A stretch of 64,000 bases of DNA from Cellvibrionaceae bacterium (lineage in GTDB: Bacteria > Pseudomonadota > Gammaproteobacteria > Pseudomonadales > Cellvibrionaceae): positions 62,001 to 126,000 of the forward strand of contig JAGKWQ010000010.1 of assembly GCA_021151825.1 (NCBI GenBank), read 5' to 3'. Shown in pieces: positions 32,880 to 41,714 of the stretch (within the stretch, counting starts at the first letter, position 1; the number at the start of each line of letters is the position of its first letter). A program made the position numbers and the translations under genes. The notes below the pieces were generated by a model. It was not told the DNA's origin. It searched no databases and saw only the letters and a list, made by a program, of their open reading frames with translations.

Positions 32880-33950
32880 ATGACTCTTTTCAAAAAACTT
32901 GCGTTAACTGTTGCCCTGGCGCTGCCAGTAGCAGCTCACGCTGACACTATTTCTCCAGAAACTTACGCTGCTACCCTCGGAGTTGGCGAAAGTGTAACTA
33001 TCACCAAAACCGTTACTATTGAAGAATCTGTAACCAGCGGTGTACTCGACGTTGTGTTTTTGATTGACACCTCAGGCAGCATGGGTAGTGTTATTGCTGC
33101 TGCTAAAGCGGCGGCCGCCAACTTGTTGACTGGCTTGGCTGGTTTCGGTGATTTGGCTACTGGTACTGGTTATTACAGCGAACCAGGTTCAGGTTTGAAC
33201 ACTGACCTGACTACTAACACTGCTGCAGGTGTTGCGGCAATTAATGCAATCAATTTGCTCGATGGCGGCGGCGGCGGTGACTTCCCTGAAGAAGGTATTC
33301 ATGCGGTTGAATTGGCTGCAACCAATACTTCCTGGAGACCAGGTTCTTCACGTTTTGTTATCGCTTTAGGTGATGCAACATTCAAAGATTCCGATGGTTC
33401 AACCCTGGCATCAGCGCAAGCTGCTCTGGCTGCTAATGATGTAACCTTTATCGGTATCGACTTCGGCAACATGACTCAAACTGCATGGGGCGGTATTGAT
33501 CCAACACTGTTGGCAACTGCTAGCGGCGGTAGCGTAGTATCAAGCGCAATTAATCCAAGCGCGTTGATTGCTTCAATTCTCGCGAGCGTTGAAGATTCTT
33601 TCGCTACTTACAGCAAAGTAAGTGTTGGTGATCTGGGTGCTGGTTTGCCAGGTGTTGGTGTTTCTGTAACTTGCTTGACTGCAGACACTGGTTCTTGCGT
33701 GGGCGACTCTGCTGTTGGTTCTTTTGACCGTAGCGTATCTCGTTCATTTACCTACTCTGTAACCTTCACCGGTTTGGAAACTGGTACTCACTCTTTCCTG
33801 ACCCGTGGTCTGGTTGATGGCGCTATCGTTGCCAGCGAGAAAGACACCATTACCGTAACTGGTACTGAAGTTCCAGAGCCGAGCAGCATCCTGTTGTTGG
33901 GTGTTGGCTTGTTGGGCCTGGGCTTGACCCGTCGCCGTATGAAAGCTTAA
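32880..33950 (+). CDS. PEP-CTERM von Willebrand A-domain protein
   Basis: A 356-residue exported protein. It starts at 32880, with AAGGA 11 bases upstream, giving a signal peptide MTLFKKLALTVALALPVAAHA; earlier in-frame codons are not a credible start. Residues about 40-230 form a von Willebrand type A domain with a MIDAS metal motif DTSGSMGS, and the C-terminus ends VPEPSSILLLGVGLLGLGLTRRRMKA: a textbook PEP-CTERM sorting signal (PEP, membrane helix, basic tail) cleaved by exosortase EpsH/XrtA-like enzymes. Members are often surface or exopolysaccharide-linked adhesive proteins. No exosortase gene is in the window. The next gene is a large TPR protein separated by a terminator. Confidence 0.9.
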   Translation: MTLFKKLALTVALALPVAAHADTISPETYAATLGVGESVTITKTVTIEESVTSGVLDVVFLIDTSGSMGSVIAAAKAAAANLLTGLAGFGDLATGTGYYSEPGSGLNTDLTTNTAAGVAAINAINLLDGGGGGDFPEEGIHAVELAATNTSWRPGSSRFVIALGDATFKDSDGSTLASAQAALAANDVTFIGIDFGNMTQTAWGGIDPTLLATASGGSVVSSAINPSALIASILASVEDSFATYSKVSVGDLGAGLPGVGVSVTCLTADTGSCVGDSAVGSFDRSVSRSFTYSVTFTGLETGTHSFLTRGLVDGAIVASEKDTITVTGTEVPEPSSILLLGVGLLGLGLTRRRMKA

Positions 33951-33963
33951 TTGCTCGCATGCG

Positions 33964-33995
33964 TAAAAAAGCGGCCATAATGGCCGCTTTTTTTA
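33964..33995 (+). terminator. Terminator of the PEP-CTERM gene
   Basis: GCGGCCATAATGGCCGC at 33971-33987 with AAAAAA before and TTTTTTT after; it begins 21 bases past the stop codon and separates the gene from the TPR gene downstream. Confidence 0.85.
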
Positions 33996-34075
33996 TTTGT
34001 GCGGTAGTAGAATCGCTAACAATAATTAAAGTGTTCTTCGTAATCGAATCTATTCAAAGAAAGGAGTTGGCAATA

Positions 34076-35953
34076 GTGAGAGCCACGGCATCGTTATTAC
34101 CTGTTTCACCTCGTCTCGCACACTTGAAACCATTGTGTGCACTGCTTATTGGTTGCTGGTTAGGTGTAGGCGCCAGCGTTGCGCCAGCGGCGATCATCGG
34201 GGGCGATCCCCAATCGGCATTTAGCGATAACGGGGCAAACTCTGCGCCTTCCATTGATATACAAAATCGCCCTGGCGCAGAGGCTTTTACCAATGTTTCG
34301 TTTGGCGGCGGTGCGGAAGGGCTAAAAAAACTTGGCCAGACTGCACGTGATGCTATCAAAAAGTACCCTGAATCCGGATTGGCTCATGAGGTATTGGGAA
34401 CGGCTTTATTTTATTCGGGTGATATGAAAGGAGCGCGTGAAGAATTTTCTATTGCAACGCGTTTGGAGCCGCAGCAAGTTGGCCCCTGGGTAAAGTTGGG
34501 CATTACCCAAATGGAATCGGAAAGCCTCGATCAGGCGGAAACTTCATTTCAAAAAGCGCTATCGCTTAAACCGGATAACCGTATTGCTAATCAGCGCCTC
34601 GGCCTGTTGTACGAATACCAAAAAAAATACACTGCCGCGATTGAATACTTGCAAAAAGGTTTAAAAGGAACTGGCAATAATTATTTGGGGGTTGCCCCAA
34701 ATCTTGCACAATTATTGAATCGACAAAAGCGCTATAAGGAGGCCATTGATTCGTTAGCTCCACGCGCGCCATTAACGTTGACCGATCCGATAGTTCATAT
34801 CATTTTGGCTGCATCCTATTCCGGTGCGCAGCAATTTGATAAAGCGAGTGAGCGATATGCTCGCGCTGTTGAATTGCAGCCAGACAGTAAAGAATACCAA
34901 TTAGGGCTGGCGATTAGTCAACGAGAAGGAAAACAGTTGACTGCTGCGGCAGATACGTTGAAAAAACTGATTGCCAAAAATCCCGGCTGGAGACCCGCTT
35001 ACCTTGAGCAGGGCGAGTTGGCATTGGCAGCTGGAAAAATTTCCGACGCTGAAGCGGCTTTTGATTCGGCAATTAGCACAGGTGCTGACGCGGCTTCAGT
35101 GGATTACAAGCTTGCGCAGTATTACGTCGCCCAAAAGCAAACCAAAGAAGCGATTGCGCGGTTGCGTAAAGGAATTGATAAAGGTGCAGTGCAACCTGAA
35201 ACTTATGCAATGTTGGCTGAGCTTGAGCGATCACAAAATAATGTGGATGCAGGTTTGACAGCATTGCGTGCAGGTATCGCTAAATTCCCGCAAAACGGAT
35301 TGTTGCAATTCCGTTTGGGCAGTGAGCTTGCAGCCTTGCGTCGTTATGACGAATCGCTGCCTTATTTTGATAAGGCCCTCCAGTTAAAGCCGCAAGATGC
35401 CGATATTTTGCGCTCCTACAGTCTGGTGCAAAGTAAATCAGGCAAAACAGCTGATGCCGCTGCGACTGCCGGGAAATTGTATAAAGTGCGTGGCGAGCAA
35501 ACGCCGGAAGCGCTGTTTTACGCAACCTTGTTACAGCAAGACAAACAATTAGCGGAAGCGGCAACGGTTTATCAAAAAATTCTCGCGCAAGAACCGGGCA
35601 ATCTGGTTGCGTTGAATAACTTCGCTTCATTGTTGGCAGAGCAAGGAAAGTTGGATGAAGCAGAAAAAGCTGCCAGGAAAGCCAACGAATTATCCAAAGG
35701 TAATGCGCAATTGCTGGATACCCTTGGATGGATTTTATATCAGCAAAAACGATACAAGGAATCTCTCGAGGTATTGACTGACGCAACAAAAGCCAAACCA
35801 GATATTGCGGTAGTTCACTATCACACCGGTGTCGTGCAAACGGCAATTGGCAATACCAATGCAGCGAAAAAATCGTTAGAACAGGCATTGAAACTGGATG
35901 GAAATAGCTATTGGTCGGCGGATGCCAGGCAGCGTTTGGTGGCCAATCCTTAA
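34076..35953 (+). CDS. Exported TPR-repeat protein, PrsT-like
   Basis: A 625-residue TPR protein. The GTG at 34076 is preceded nine bases earlier by AAAGGAG; the frame continues upstream across the terminator but without a start, so 34076 is best. The leader has LCALLIGCWLGVGASVAPAA, a hydrophobic stretch with a possible lipobox LIGC, so it is exported and perhaps lipid-anchored. About a dozen TPR units (VLGTALFYSGDMKGAREEFSIATRLEPQQ and similar) follow to the end. The PEP-CTERM system commonly includes a large TPR-repeat lipoprotein named PrsT; adjacency to the PEP-CTERM protein fits, but the homology to PrsT is inferred. Confidence 0.85.
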   Translation: MRATASLLPVSPRLAHLKPLCALLIGCWLGVGASVAPAAIIGGDPQSAFSDNGANSAPSIDIQNRPGAEAFTNVSFGGGAEGLKKLGQTARDAIKKYPESGLAHEVLGTALFYSGDMKGAREEFSIATRLEPQQVGPWVKLGITQMESESLDQAETSFQKALSLKPDNRIANQRLGLLYEYQKKYTAAIEYLQKGLKGTGNNYLGVAPNLAQLLNRQKRYKEAIDSLAPRAPLTLTDPIVHIILAASYSGAQQFDKASERYARAVELQPDSKEYQLGLAISQREGKQLTAAADTLKKLIAKNPGWRPAYLEQGELALAAGKISDAEAAFDSAISTGADAASVDYKLAQYYVAQKQTKEAIARLRKGIDKGAVQPETYAMLAELERSQNNVDAGLTALRAGIAKFPQNGLLQFRLGSELAALRRYDESLPYFDKALQLKPQDADILRSYSLVQSKSGKTADAAATAGKLYKVRGEQTPEALFYATLLQQDKQLAEAATVYQKILAQEPGNLVALNNFASLLAEQGKLDEAEKAARKANELSKGNAQLLDTLGWILYQQKRYKESLEVLTDATKAKPDIAVVHYHTGVVQTAIGNTNAAKKSLEQALKLDGNSYWSADARQRLVANP

Positions 35954-35967
35954 TCCAATCAATACGT

Positions 35968-35997
35968 CCTGTGAATAGCTGATTGGCTATTCACAGG
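35968..35997. other. Perfect 12-base hairpin after the TPR gene
   Basis: CCTGTGAATAGC (35968-35979) pairs perfectly with GCTATTCACAGG (35986-35997) around a six-base loop. There is no T-run on the plus strand, so it may be a Rho-linked 3' end structure or a processing site. Confidence 0.45.
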
Positions 35998-36088
35998 GCA
36001 ATGACGAAGAATTGCTGTCGATCCTTTTTAAAAAAAACCAATAAAAACTCCGTGTGGCATTTACGTATTTTATAATCAGTGCTGCAAT

Positions 36089-36799
36089 TTAAAATTCCAG
36101 ATGCTGTTTCAGTTCCCGGGCTTGCCGGCGCGAAGCAATGACTTCTGTACAATCCTGCATAACAATCATCAGTCCATCACCAATCCATGGCTCGATACGA
36201 TCAATAAAATTCAAATTAATAATTTCCTGGCGATTTGCGCGAAAGAAAGTTTCAGGGTCAAGACGCGCTTCCACGTAATTTAATGAGCGCAACACCGGTG
36301 CACTTAATGTGCCGAAAAATAATCGCACATAATTTCCCTCGACAACGATGCGGCTGATTTCCCGAAATTTTATGAAATGGCAACGCTCACCTTCACGGAT
36401 AAAAATATGTGCGTCCAGACTTTTTTCCGGTTGGTTAAACGGAACGTGTTGTGCCCGTCCGGCCAATTTACCAAGGGCTGCATCCAGACGATCCTGGGTG
36501 ATAGGTTTGAGTAAGTAATCCAGCGCATTATATTCAAATGCCTGCACGGCATATTCTTCATACGCAGTAGTAAAAATAACGCCGGGCGTATGGTCACTTT
36601 GTTCCAATACATCAAAACCACTACCGTCAGGTAAATTGATGTCCAGTAGTACTAAATCAGGGCGCAATTGGTTTATTGCTGCAATTGCTGTTTGCACATC
36701 GCTTGCTTCACCGACGATGTTGTATTGGGAAAAATGTTGTAACAATCCTGCCAGCTCTTTGCGGGCGAGGCGTGAATCATCAACGATCAGGATTTTCAT
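36089..36799 (-). CDS. LytTR-family response regulator
   Basis: A 236-residue response regulator (start at 36799, beginning MKILIVDDSRLARKEL). The receiver domain has the phospho-acceptor Asp in PDLVLLDINLPDGSGFDVLE, and the C-terminal LytTR DNA-binding domain (REGERCHFIKFREISRIVVEGNYVRLFF...FFRANRQEIINLNFIDRIEPW) binds direct repeats. An AlgR/LytR-type layout. It is 39 bases downstream of its cognate kinase gene in an operon. Targets unknown; in gammaproteobacteria such pairs often control exopolysaccharide or pili. Confidence 0.92.
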   Translation of the reverse strand: MKILIVDDSRLARKELAGLLQHFSQYNIVGEASDVQTAIAAINQLRPDLVLLDINLPDGSGFDVLEQSDHTPGVIFTTAYEEYAVQAFEYNALDYLLKPITQDRLDAALGKLAGRAQHVPFNQPEKSLDAHIFIREGERCHFIKFREISRIVVEGNYVRLFFGTLSAPVLRSLNYVEARLDPETFFRANRQEIINLNFIDRIEPWIGDGLMIVMQDCTEVIASRRQARELKQHLEF

Positions 36800-36838
36800 G
36801 GTCTTGAGTCTCTGTGGCGACACTTATTATTTTTCGGA

Positions 36839-37939
36839 TTACGAAGTATTCGCGGAATTATTAGCGGCGGTCATGGGCAAGTCTACACGGGCTGTAACTG
36901 AAATTCCAAGCGTCAAATCAAAGCGTGCGCGATCACCAAATGCCGCTGCCAGACGCGCGCGCGTATTGGCAAGGCCCACATTATTGCCTGCGTGTTCAGC
37001 GGGCAATTCGGCGGCGGGATTGGTAATCACTAATTGCCATTGTGATGGTAGTATCTGCCGCGCACTTATGTGGATACGGCCACCGGATCGGCGTCGTGCT
37101 ATGCCGTGTTTAATGGCATTTTCAACCAGTGTTTGCAATAGCAGTGGCGGGATTTTTTCATCCAGTAATGCGTCGTCAATATCAAACTCAACACTTAATC
37201 GTTGCTCAAACTGCAGTGATTCCAGTGCGAGGTAACCGCGCACCCATTCCAACTCTTCGCGCAAGCTAACAGTCATTTTATTTTCCGTTTGCAACAAGCC
37301 GCGTAATAGCGTTGCTAAATCCGATAAGCCCTGACGTGCAGCGTGCGGATCTTCAAGAATAAGCGAGCGCACATTATTGAGTGAGTTAAATAAGAAATGC
37401 GAGTTAATCTGGCTGCGTAAAAATTGCAATTCCATATCGCGCAATTTGGCCTGGTCTCGCCAGTGCGCAATTTCGGTTTCGCGACGCTGTTTAAATTCCC
37501 GGTAAAATAAATACAGTATCGACCATAGCATTAACATGATACCGGTATTCATACTGTAGCCAATAAAGCTGCCGACAGTGACCGGTTGAATGTTGTTGCT
37601 GGGGCCGGTTATTTGTAAGAAAAGATAAATAGCAATATGTAACAGGGTTTGTACGCCCAACGCTGCAATTGGCAACAACCAGAGGAGATGTAGCCCCAGA
37701 TGTAATGTCGGCATACTGTGCGCATAGCGATGGTATAACCCGCGTAAGCCATGGCTTGCTACGCCCAGCAATAGTGAAAGCAACAAAAAAATGAATAAGC
37801 TGGAGTGATTGTAATACCCCCAGACCCCCACAAATAACAGGTTTATCAGAAAGTAAAAACTCCAGAAAATTAATTGTACTTTGATATAACGATCACGTAA
37901 GCGCGTATTATTTTTTTGTTGCTGTATTTCGCTATTCAT
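36839..37939 (-). CDS. LytS/AlgZ-type sensor histidine kinase
   Basis: A 366-residue membrane kinase starting at 37939 (behind GGAACA; upstream in-frame codons are less likely). N-terminal four membrane helices (about 25-130), then a His_kinase domain (PF06580) with the phospho-acceptor His in QINSHFLFNSLNN and the ATP-binding N-box LVENAIKHGIA and a G-rich block at the end. It lacks a periplasmic sensor domain, so it senses a membrane or intracellular signal. First gene of a two-gene operon with the LytTR regulator. Confidence 0.9.
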   Translation of the reverse strand: MNSEIQQQKNNTRLRDRYIKVQLIFWSFYFLINLLFVGVWGYYNHSSLFIFLLLSLLLGVASHGLRGLYHRYAHSMPTLHLGLHLLWLLPIAALGVQTLLHIAIYLFLQITGPSNNIQPVTVGSFIGYSMNTGIMLMLWSILYLFYREFKQRRETEIAHWRDQAKLRDMELQFLRSQINSHFLFNSLNNVRSLILEDPHAARQGLSDLATLLRGLLQTENKMTVSLREELEWVRGYLALESLQFEQRLSVEFDIDDALLDEKIPPLLLQTLVENAIKHGIARRRSGGRIHISARQILPSQWQLVITNPAAELPAEHAGNNVGLANTRARLAAAFGDRARFDLTLGISVTARVDLPMTAANNSANTS

Positions 37940-38110
37940 TGTCTGTTCCCGAATTATTTTTCTGTATTGCACGACATTTGCAACGACCACCAGTGCAGCT
38001 CCAATACCCACATAAGGTTGGTGATTTTACTGAGCAGCATAACGATTACACAATCTTGTCGGTGGCGATAAACAACAGTCATACTTTGGCTTGCGATGAA
38101 TCCATTATTG

Positions 38111-39076
38111 TCATTGTTGTTGTGCCGTGGAAGAAAGAAATTGCTGCAATTGCCGGATTACCCAATCGTTATCATCCCAGGTTAAAAAATGAAAACTGGT
38201 GTCGGATAAAAAAATATTTACACCTTGTAATTTTGCATACTGGGTTTGATAGATTGCCATGGTACTGTCTTTGGTTGCGCCGAAAGGCTTATAAGCGGCC
38301 CATGCTCCGAGCACCAGCGTAGGTTGTTTGATTGCTGCGATGTTTTCGCGCAAATCGGTCGTCATTAATTCATACATTGCTTGCGTTGTAGTGGCGCGAT
38401 CGCTGGTTTTGCTCCATTCCAGCAAGCGTGGCAGGTTTTCCGGTTTATTGCTCATTCCTTGTAAATAATTGGCGGCATTTTTTTCATAGTCTGCAGCTGA
38501 TTGCCTGTTCATTGCCTGGCGCATTTGCTCTGCCTGAGGGCGCACCAGTTCTGCAGTTAGTGCCGGGTTTTGAATTGCTGGATAAAAGGGCAGTGCATCA
38601 ATAATAACCAAGCGATCAATTAATTCCGGTGCTTGCAAGGCGATCATCAAACTGAGTGTACCGCCCAGGCTGTGGCCAATCAGGGTAATGTCGTTGTTAG
38701 ATGATTTGCGCAAATATTTAATCAGGCTGTCGCGTGCTGATTGCAAAAAAACTGATCGATCTTTGCGTGGTGTCAAACTGGCAAATCCCGGCAGCTGGAT
38801 TAACAGGCATTGGTAATTTTTTGCCAGTGCGTTGCAGGTTTCAGTAAATGTTTCTTTGCCGCTGTTTAAGCCCGGAATAAAGACCAGTATTTTTCCACTG
38901 CTGTGTTTTTGAATGGCAATATCCTCGAATATCTCAATAGAAGCCAATGCATTTTTATCTGTAACAGCGGGTGCGATATTGGTTTTATGTTGGCCGCTGG
39001 CGCAAGCGGCAGTAATACCTATCGCGATAACAACCCAGCGGAAGCGGCTATTACAAAAATTATTTTTGTTAAACAT
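38111..39076 (-). CDS. Alpha/beta hydrolase, putative lipoprotein
   Basis: A 321-residue exported hydrolase (ATG at 39076 preceded by AAGGATTGC). A hydrophobic start ends ITAACASG, a weak lipobox, so possibly lipid-anchored. Hydrolase motifs: oxyanion region FIPGLNSGKETF, nucleophile GHSLGGTLSLM, and a late His in SDTSFHFLTWDDND. The usual acid after strand 7 (LVLGAWAAYKPFG) is not an Asp or Glu, so the acid may be elsewhere or the activity altered. Substrate unknown. Confidence 0.82.
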   Translation of the reverse strand: MFNKNNFCNSRFRWVVIAIGITAACASGQHKTNIAPAVTDKNALASIEIFEDIAIQKHSSGKILVFIPGLNSGKETFTETCNALAKNYQCLLIQLPGFASLTPRKDRSVFLQSARDSLIKYLRKSSNNDITLIGHSLGGTLSLMIALQAPELIDRLVIIDALPFYPAIQNPALTAELVRPQAEQMRQAMNRQSAADYEKNAANYLQGMSNKPENLPRLLEWSKTSDRATTTQAMYELMTTDLRENIAAIKQPTLVLGAWAAYKPFGATKDSTMAIYQTQYAKLQGVNIFLSDTSFHFLTWDDNDWVIRQLQQFLSSTAQQQ

Positions 39077-39288
39077 GATGCAATCCTTATGTGGCCATTG
39101 TTGGTGTAGTCTGAGAGATATCCTCAGATGTGGCCAATGTAAGGGCATGCGATCCAGTGTGAGTGCAGTTTCGTGAGAATGGTTGGCCGCAATGGTTAAG
39201 CGGCCAAAAGGCGGGGTGGTTGGTGGCTATAAATTACCTGATGATAGATTGCCTGGTAATAGATTGGATTGCGGTAATGAATATCAAT

Positions 39289-39666
39289 TCAGGCTGCGCA
39301 AATTTGTGCGATGTATTCTTTCCAGGCGACTATGTCGGTGCCTTCAGAATCAAACAGGCTCAAGCCCAGCAAATAATCCCCGGTGGCTGCTTGTGGTCTG
39401 CACCATTTGACTTCGGTGACCAATAAAAACTGGCGGTTACCATCGGCATCGCGAATGCAACAACGCAAAATAATATCGGTTGCTACTGCCTGGGTGGCAA
39501 TAACGCGCAGCCCATTGGCAGATATGTCCAGGCTTTGGGTGATGACTAATGTCGGGTCACCATTGGCGGATGAGTCCAGTTCGATAATCACGATGAGTTG
39601 ATTGTCCAGCCGGAACTCCTGGCGCTGTTCGGAATTGTTGTGGTTATTATCCATAGGGTTGTCCAT
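39289..39666 (-). CDS. PilZ-domain protein (c-di-GMP receptor)
   Basis: A 125-residue single PilZ domain. The c-di-GMP signature is present: RQEFR near the start (R-x3-R) and D-x-S-x2-G as DISANGLRV. It probably binds c-di-GMP and acts on an unknown partner. It lies 25 bases downstream of a DUF1631 gene on the same strand, suggesting an operon; this fits the literature view that DUF1631 proteins belong to the PilZ/c-di-GMP realm. Confidence 0.88.
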   Translation of the reverse strand: MDNPMDNNHNNSEQRQEFRLDNQLIVIIELDSSANGDPTLVITQSLDISANGLRVIATQAVATDIILRCCIRDADGNRQFLLVTEVKWCRPQAATGDYLLGLSLFDSEGTDIVAWKEYIAQICAA

Positions 39667-39691
39667 GAATATCTGTATGGTTTTTGGTTGA

Positions 39692-41497
39692 TTAATTCAA
39701 ATCTCTACGCAGACCGCGAATGACTTTTGCTAATTGGTCTTCAAAATTATCGCCGTTACGCAACACTTTTATCTGTTCCCGCGCTACTAAATCCTGCAAT
39801 TGTTCGCGGGTATATTCTGCAATTTTTCTGCCCACCTGATCGGCAAAAATATATTTGCTGGTGGAAGCAATAATGACTGAAAGTTTAGCGCGCTGCTTTT
39901 CATTACTGTTCGATATTTCCAGCCAGGCGCCGACTTGCAGTTCGTTAACCGTCTGTTGTGCAGATTGTTCCCGGACCAATTGTGCGGCTGCTTCAGCTGC
40001 CGCGTTTTCGATGCGTAAGCGCTCGGCTTCCGCCGCCTGTTCGGCTTCGCGACGGCGTTGTTCGTCTGCCAGCGCCCGCGCTTCTGCCATCGCTTTGCGC
40101 GCGGCGGCGCGGCGTGCTTCCAACTGTTGTTGCATGCGTGCTTCCGCTTCAGCGCGCGCTTGCGCAGCGGCTTCGGTTGCAGCGTGTTGTTGGGCGATTA
40201 ATGCCTTGACCACCTGTTCTGCTTTTTGTTTTTGCACCAGCAATTGTGCTTGTACTCCCGCATTTGCATGTTCAATCAAAGCGGACAGCGCAGTATTAAT
40301 AATGGTTTGAATATCCGGGTGTGGTAATGGTTTTGCAATTCCCGTTGATAAGCACAGTGCAAAGTCCTTATGGCTTTTAATCATCACTTTACGGCCGGTG
40401 TGATCAACCAGTAATAACTGATCCACATCCGGATTTTTCAGTGCGAGTTTGCAGCGCAATGTTTCATTATTTTCGCCATAGAAAATAAACCAGTCGCCCA
40501 CATGCAATTGCTCTGTCTGCTTCAACAAACTGTAAGGCAGTTGGGTATTGCTACTGCTTTGCCCGGCGCTATACACCAGTGGCGTAAACAGGGAATTTTC
40601 CAGGGATTGTTTTTGAATCGCCGCCATCAGGTGGGCGTGTAAGTGCTCAAATAATTGTTGGTAGGCCTGGCTGTTATTTACCGGATGCTCGCTGCTGCGC
40701 TCCAACTCGGCAATCACGAGCGGAATTTGTTGGTAAAGATATTGATCATCCAGCGCGATCTCATCGGTAGAAAATAATTCGCCGAGCGCGGGTAACAGCC
40801 GGTTCCAGCTTTTCCACAGCGGTAGCTGGATTAATTCTTCCGGTGTTTTATTGAATGCCCAATACTGCAATTCACTTTTCAATGTGCCGTTAATCAGCCC
40901 ATGCAAATCGCTGGGGAAAGGGCGATTGCCCAGACTTTTATTTAGCAAATCGATTACGCGTGTTTCTGCACTGATTTGTTTCAAGTGCGCCAATTCGGTT
41001 TCGCACAAGCGATTTTCCAGCATGGCCGCGCGTCTTTCCTCGTTCGCCAACCAATCATTGAATTGATGGATCGCATTTTGTAGCGGCGTATGATCAGTCA
41101 GTTCTGCATCCGTTATTGCAGTGAGATGTGTTTTGGTTTCCGCCGCGAATGACAGAAACTTTTCCAAAAATTGTTGTGCGGGTTTGCCTTCGCGTGGATA
41201 CCAGTAACGGCCGCGTAACAAGGTTTGCAGCAGTTGGTGTAGCGGGTGTCGGGGCGAGCAGAAAAATTCATTATCGCGGCTAATGGCGGTAGCGAAAATC
41301 GGCCATAGGGTGTGTAAATCAGTGTCCAATTGCGCATCCCACAGCGGACGTTGCTGGAACTGGCCGATAACGTCATTGGCCAGTTGTTCGCGAATAACAT
41401 CGGGGGATTGGTGTTCATGGGCGGCAATACTGGCAAAGACTTCGCTCAATTGCAGCGAATCGCCAGCGGTTATGGCTTGCAGGGTAAATTCAGACAT
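39692..41497 (-). CDS. DUF1631-family protein
   Basis: A 601-residue protein starting MSEFTLQAITAGDSLQLSEVFA with an N-terminal helical domain (REGKPAQQFLEKFLSFAAETKTHL is typical) of DUF1631. Residues about 425-500 form a long Ala/Glu/Arg-rich coiled coil. Two copies of a small beta module flank it: LHVGDWFIFYGENNETLRCKLALKNPDVDQLLLVDHTGRKVM and LQVGAWLEISNSNEKQRAKLSVIIASTSKYIFADQVGRKIAE, sharing VG-x-W...R-x-KL...GRK. Not secreted. Function unknown; its PilZ partner suggests a c-di-GMP role. Confidence 0.8.
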   Translation of the reverse strand: MSEFTLQAITAGDSLQLSEVFASIAAHEHQSPDVIREQLANDVIGQFQQRPLWDAQLDTDLHTLWPIFATAISRDNEFFCSPRHPLHQLLQTLLRGRYWYPREGKPAQQFLEKFLSFAAETKTHLTAITDAELTDHTPLQNAIHQFNDWLANEERRAAMLENRLCETELAHLKQISAETRVIDLLNKSLGNRPFPSDLHGLINGTLKSELQYWAFNKTPEELIQLPLWKSWNRLLPALGELFSTDEIALDDQYLYQQIPLVIAELERSSEHPVNNSQAYQQLFEHLHAHLMAAIQKQSLENSLFTPLVYSAGQSSSNTQLPYSLLKQTEQLHVGDWFIFYGENNETLRCKLALKNPDVDQLLLVDHTGRKVMIKSHKDFALCLSTGIAKPLPHPDIQTIINTALSALIEHANAGVQAQLLVQKQKAEQVVKALIAQQHAATEAAAQARAEAEARMQQQLEARRAAARKAMAEARALADEQRRREAEQAAEAERLRIENAAAEAAAQLVREQSAQQTVNELQVGAWLEISNSNEKQRAKLSVIIASTSKYIFADQVGRKIAEYTREQLQDLVAREQIKVLRNGDNFEDQLAKVIRGLRRDLN

Positions 41498-41665
41498 AGG
41501 GGATCAAACATAAAAGACCAAACACAGGAACATCAGTAGCGACCATCACTCTATCTTGCGCCATCATTCTCTGCTCAATATAGCCAAGATGTGCAGGCTG
41601 TGCCGTACTTTTGCCCGCCCGGGGTTCGACAAAGGTTTTCCCGCACCGGTTCCTGGCAACTTGCG

Positions 41666-41671
41666 TATAAT
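41666..41671 (+). promoter_or_regulatory. Candidate -10 box upstream of nnr
   Basis: A perfect TATAAT at 41666-41671, 44 bases before the nnr ATG. No clear -35 match was seen at the normal spacing. Confidence 0.35.
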
Positions 41672-41714
41672 CACGCCCCGTTTGTAGCTATTAGCCTTTG
41701 GGACTTGTGACTCC

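Noticed and set aside
33959..34075. Longer N-terminus for the TPR protein starting at 33959.
   Set aside because: It would run across a strong terminator; the GTG at 34076 has a well-placed AAAGGAG and starts a signal-like leader.
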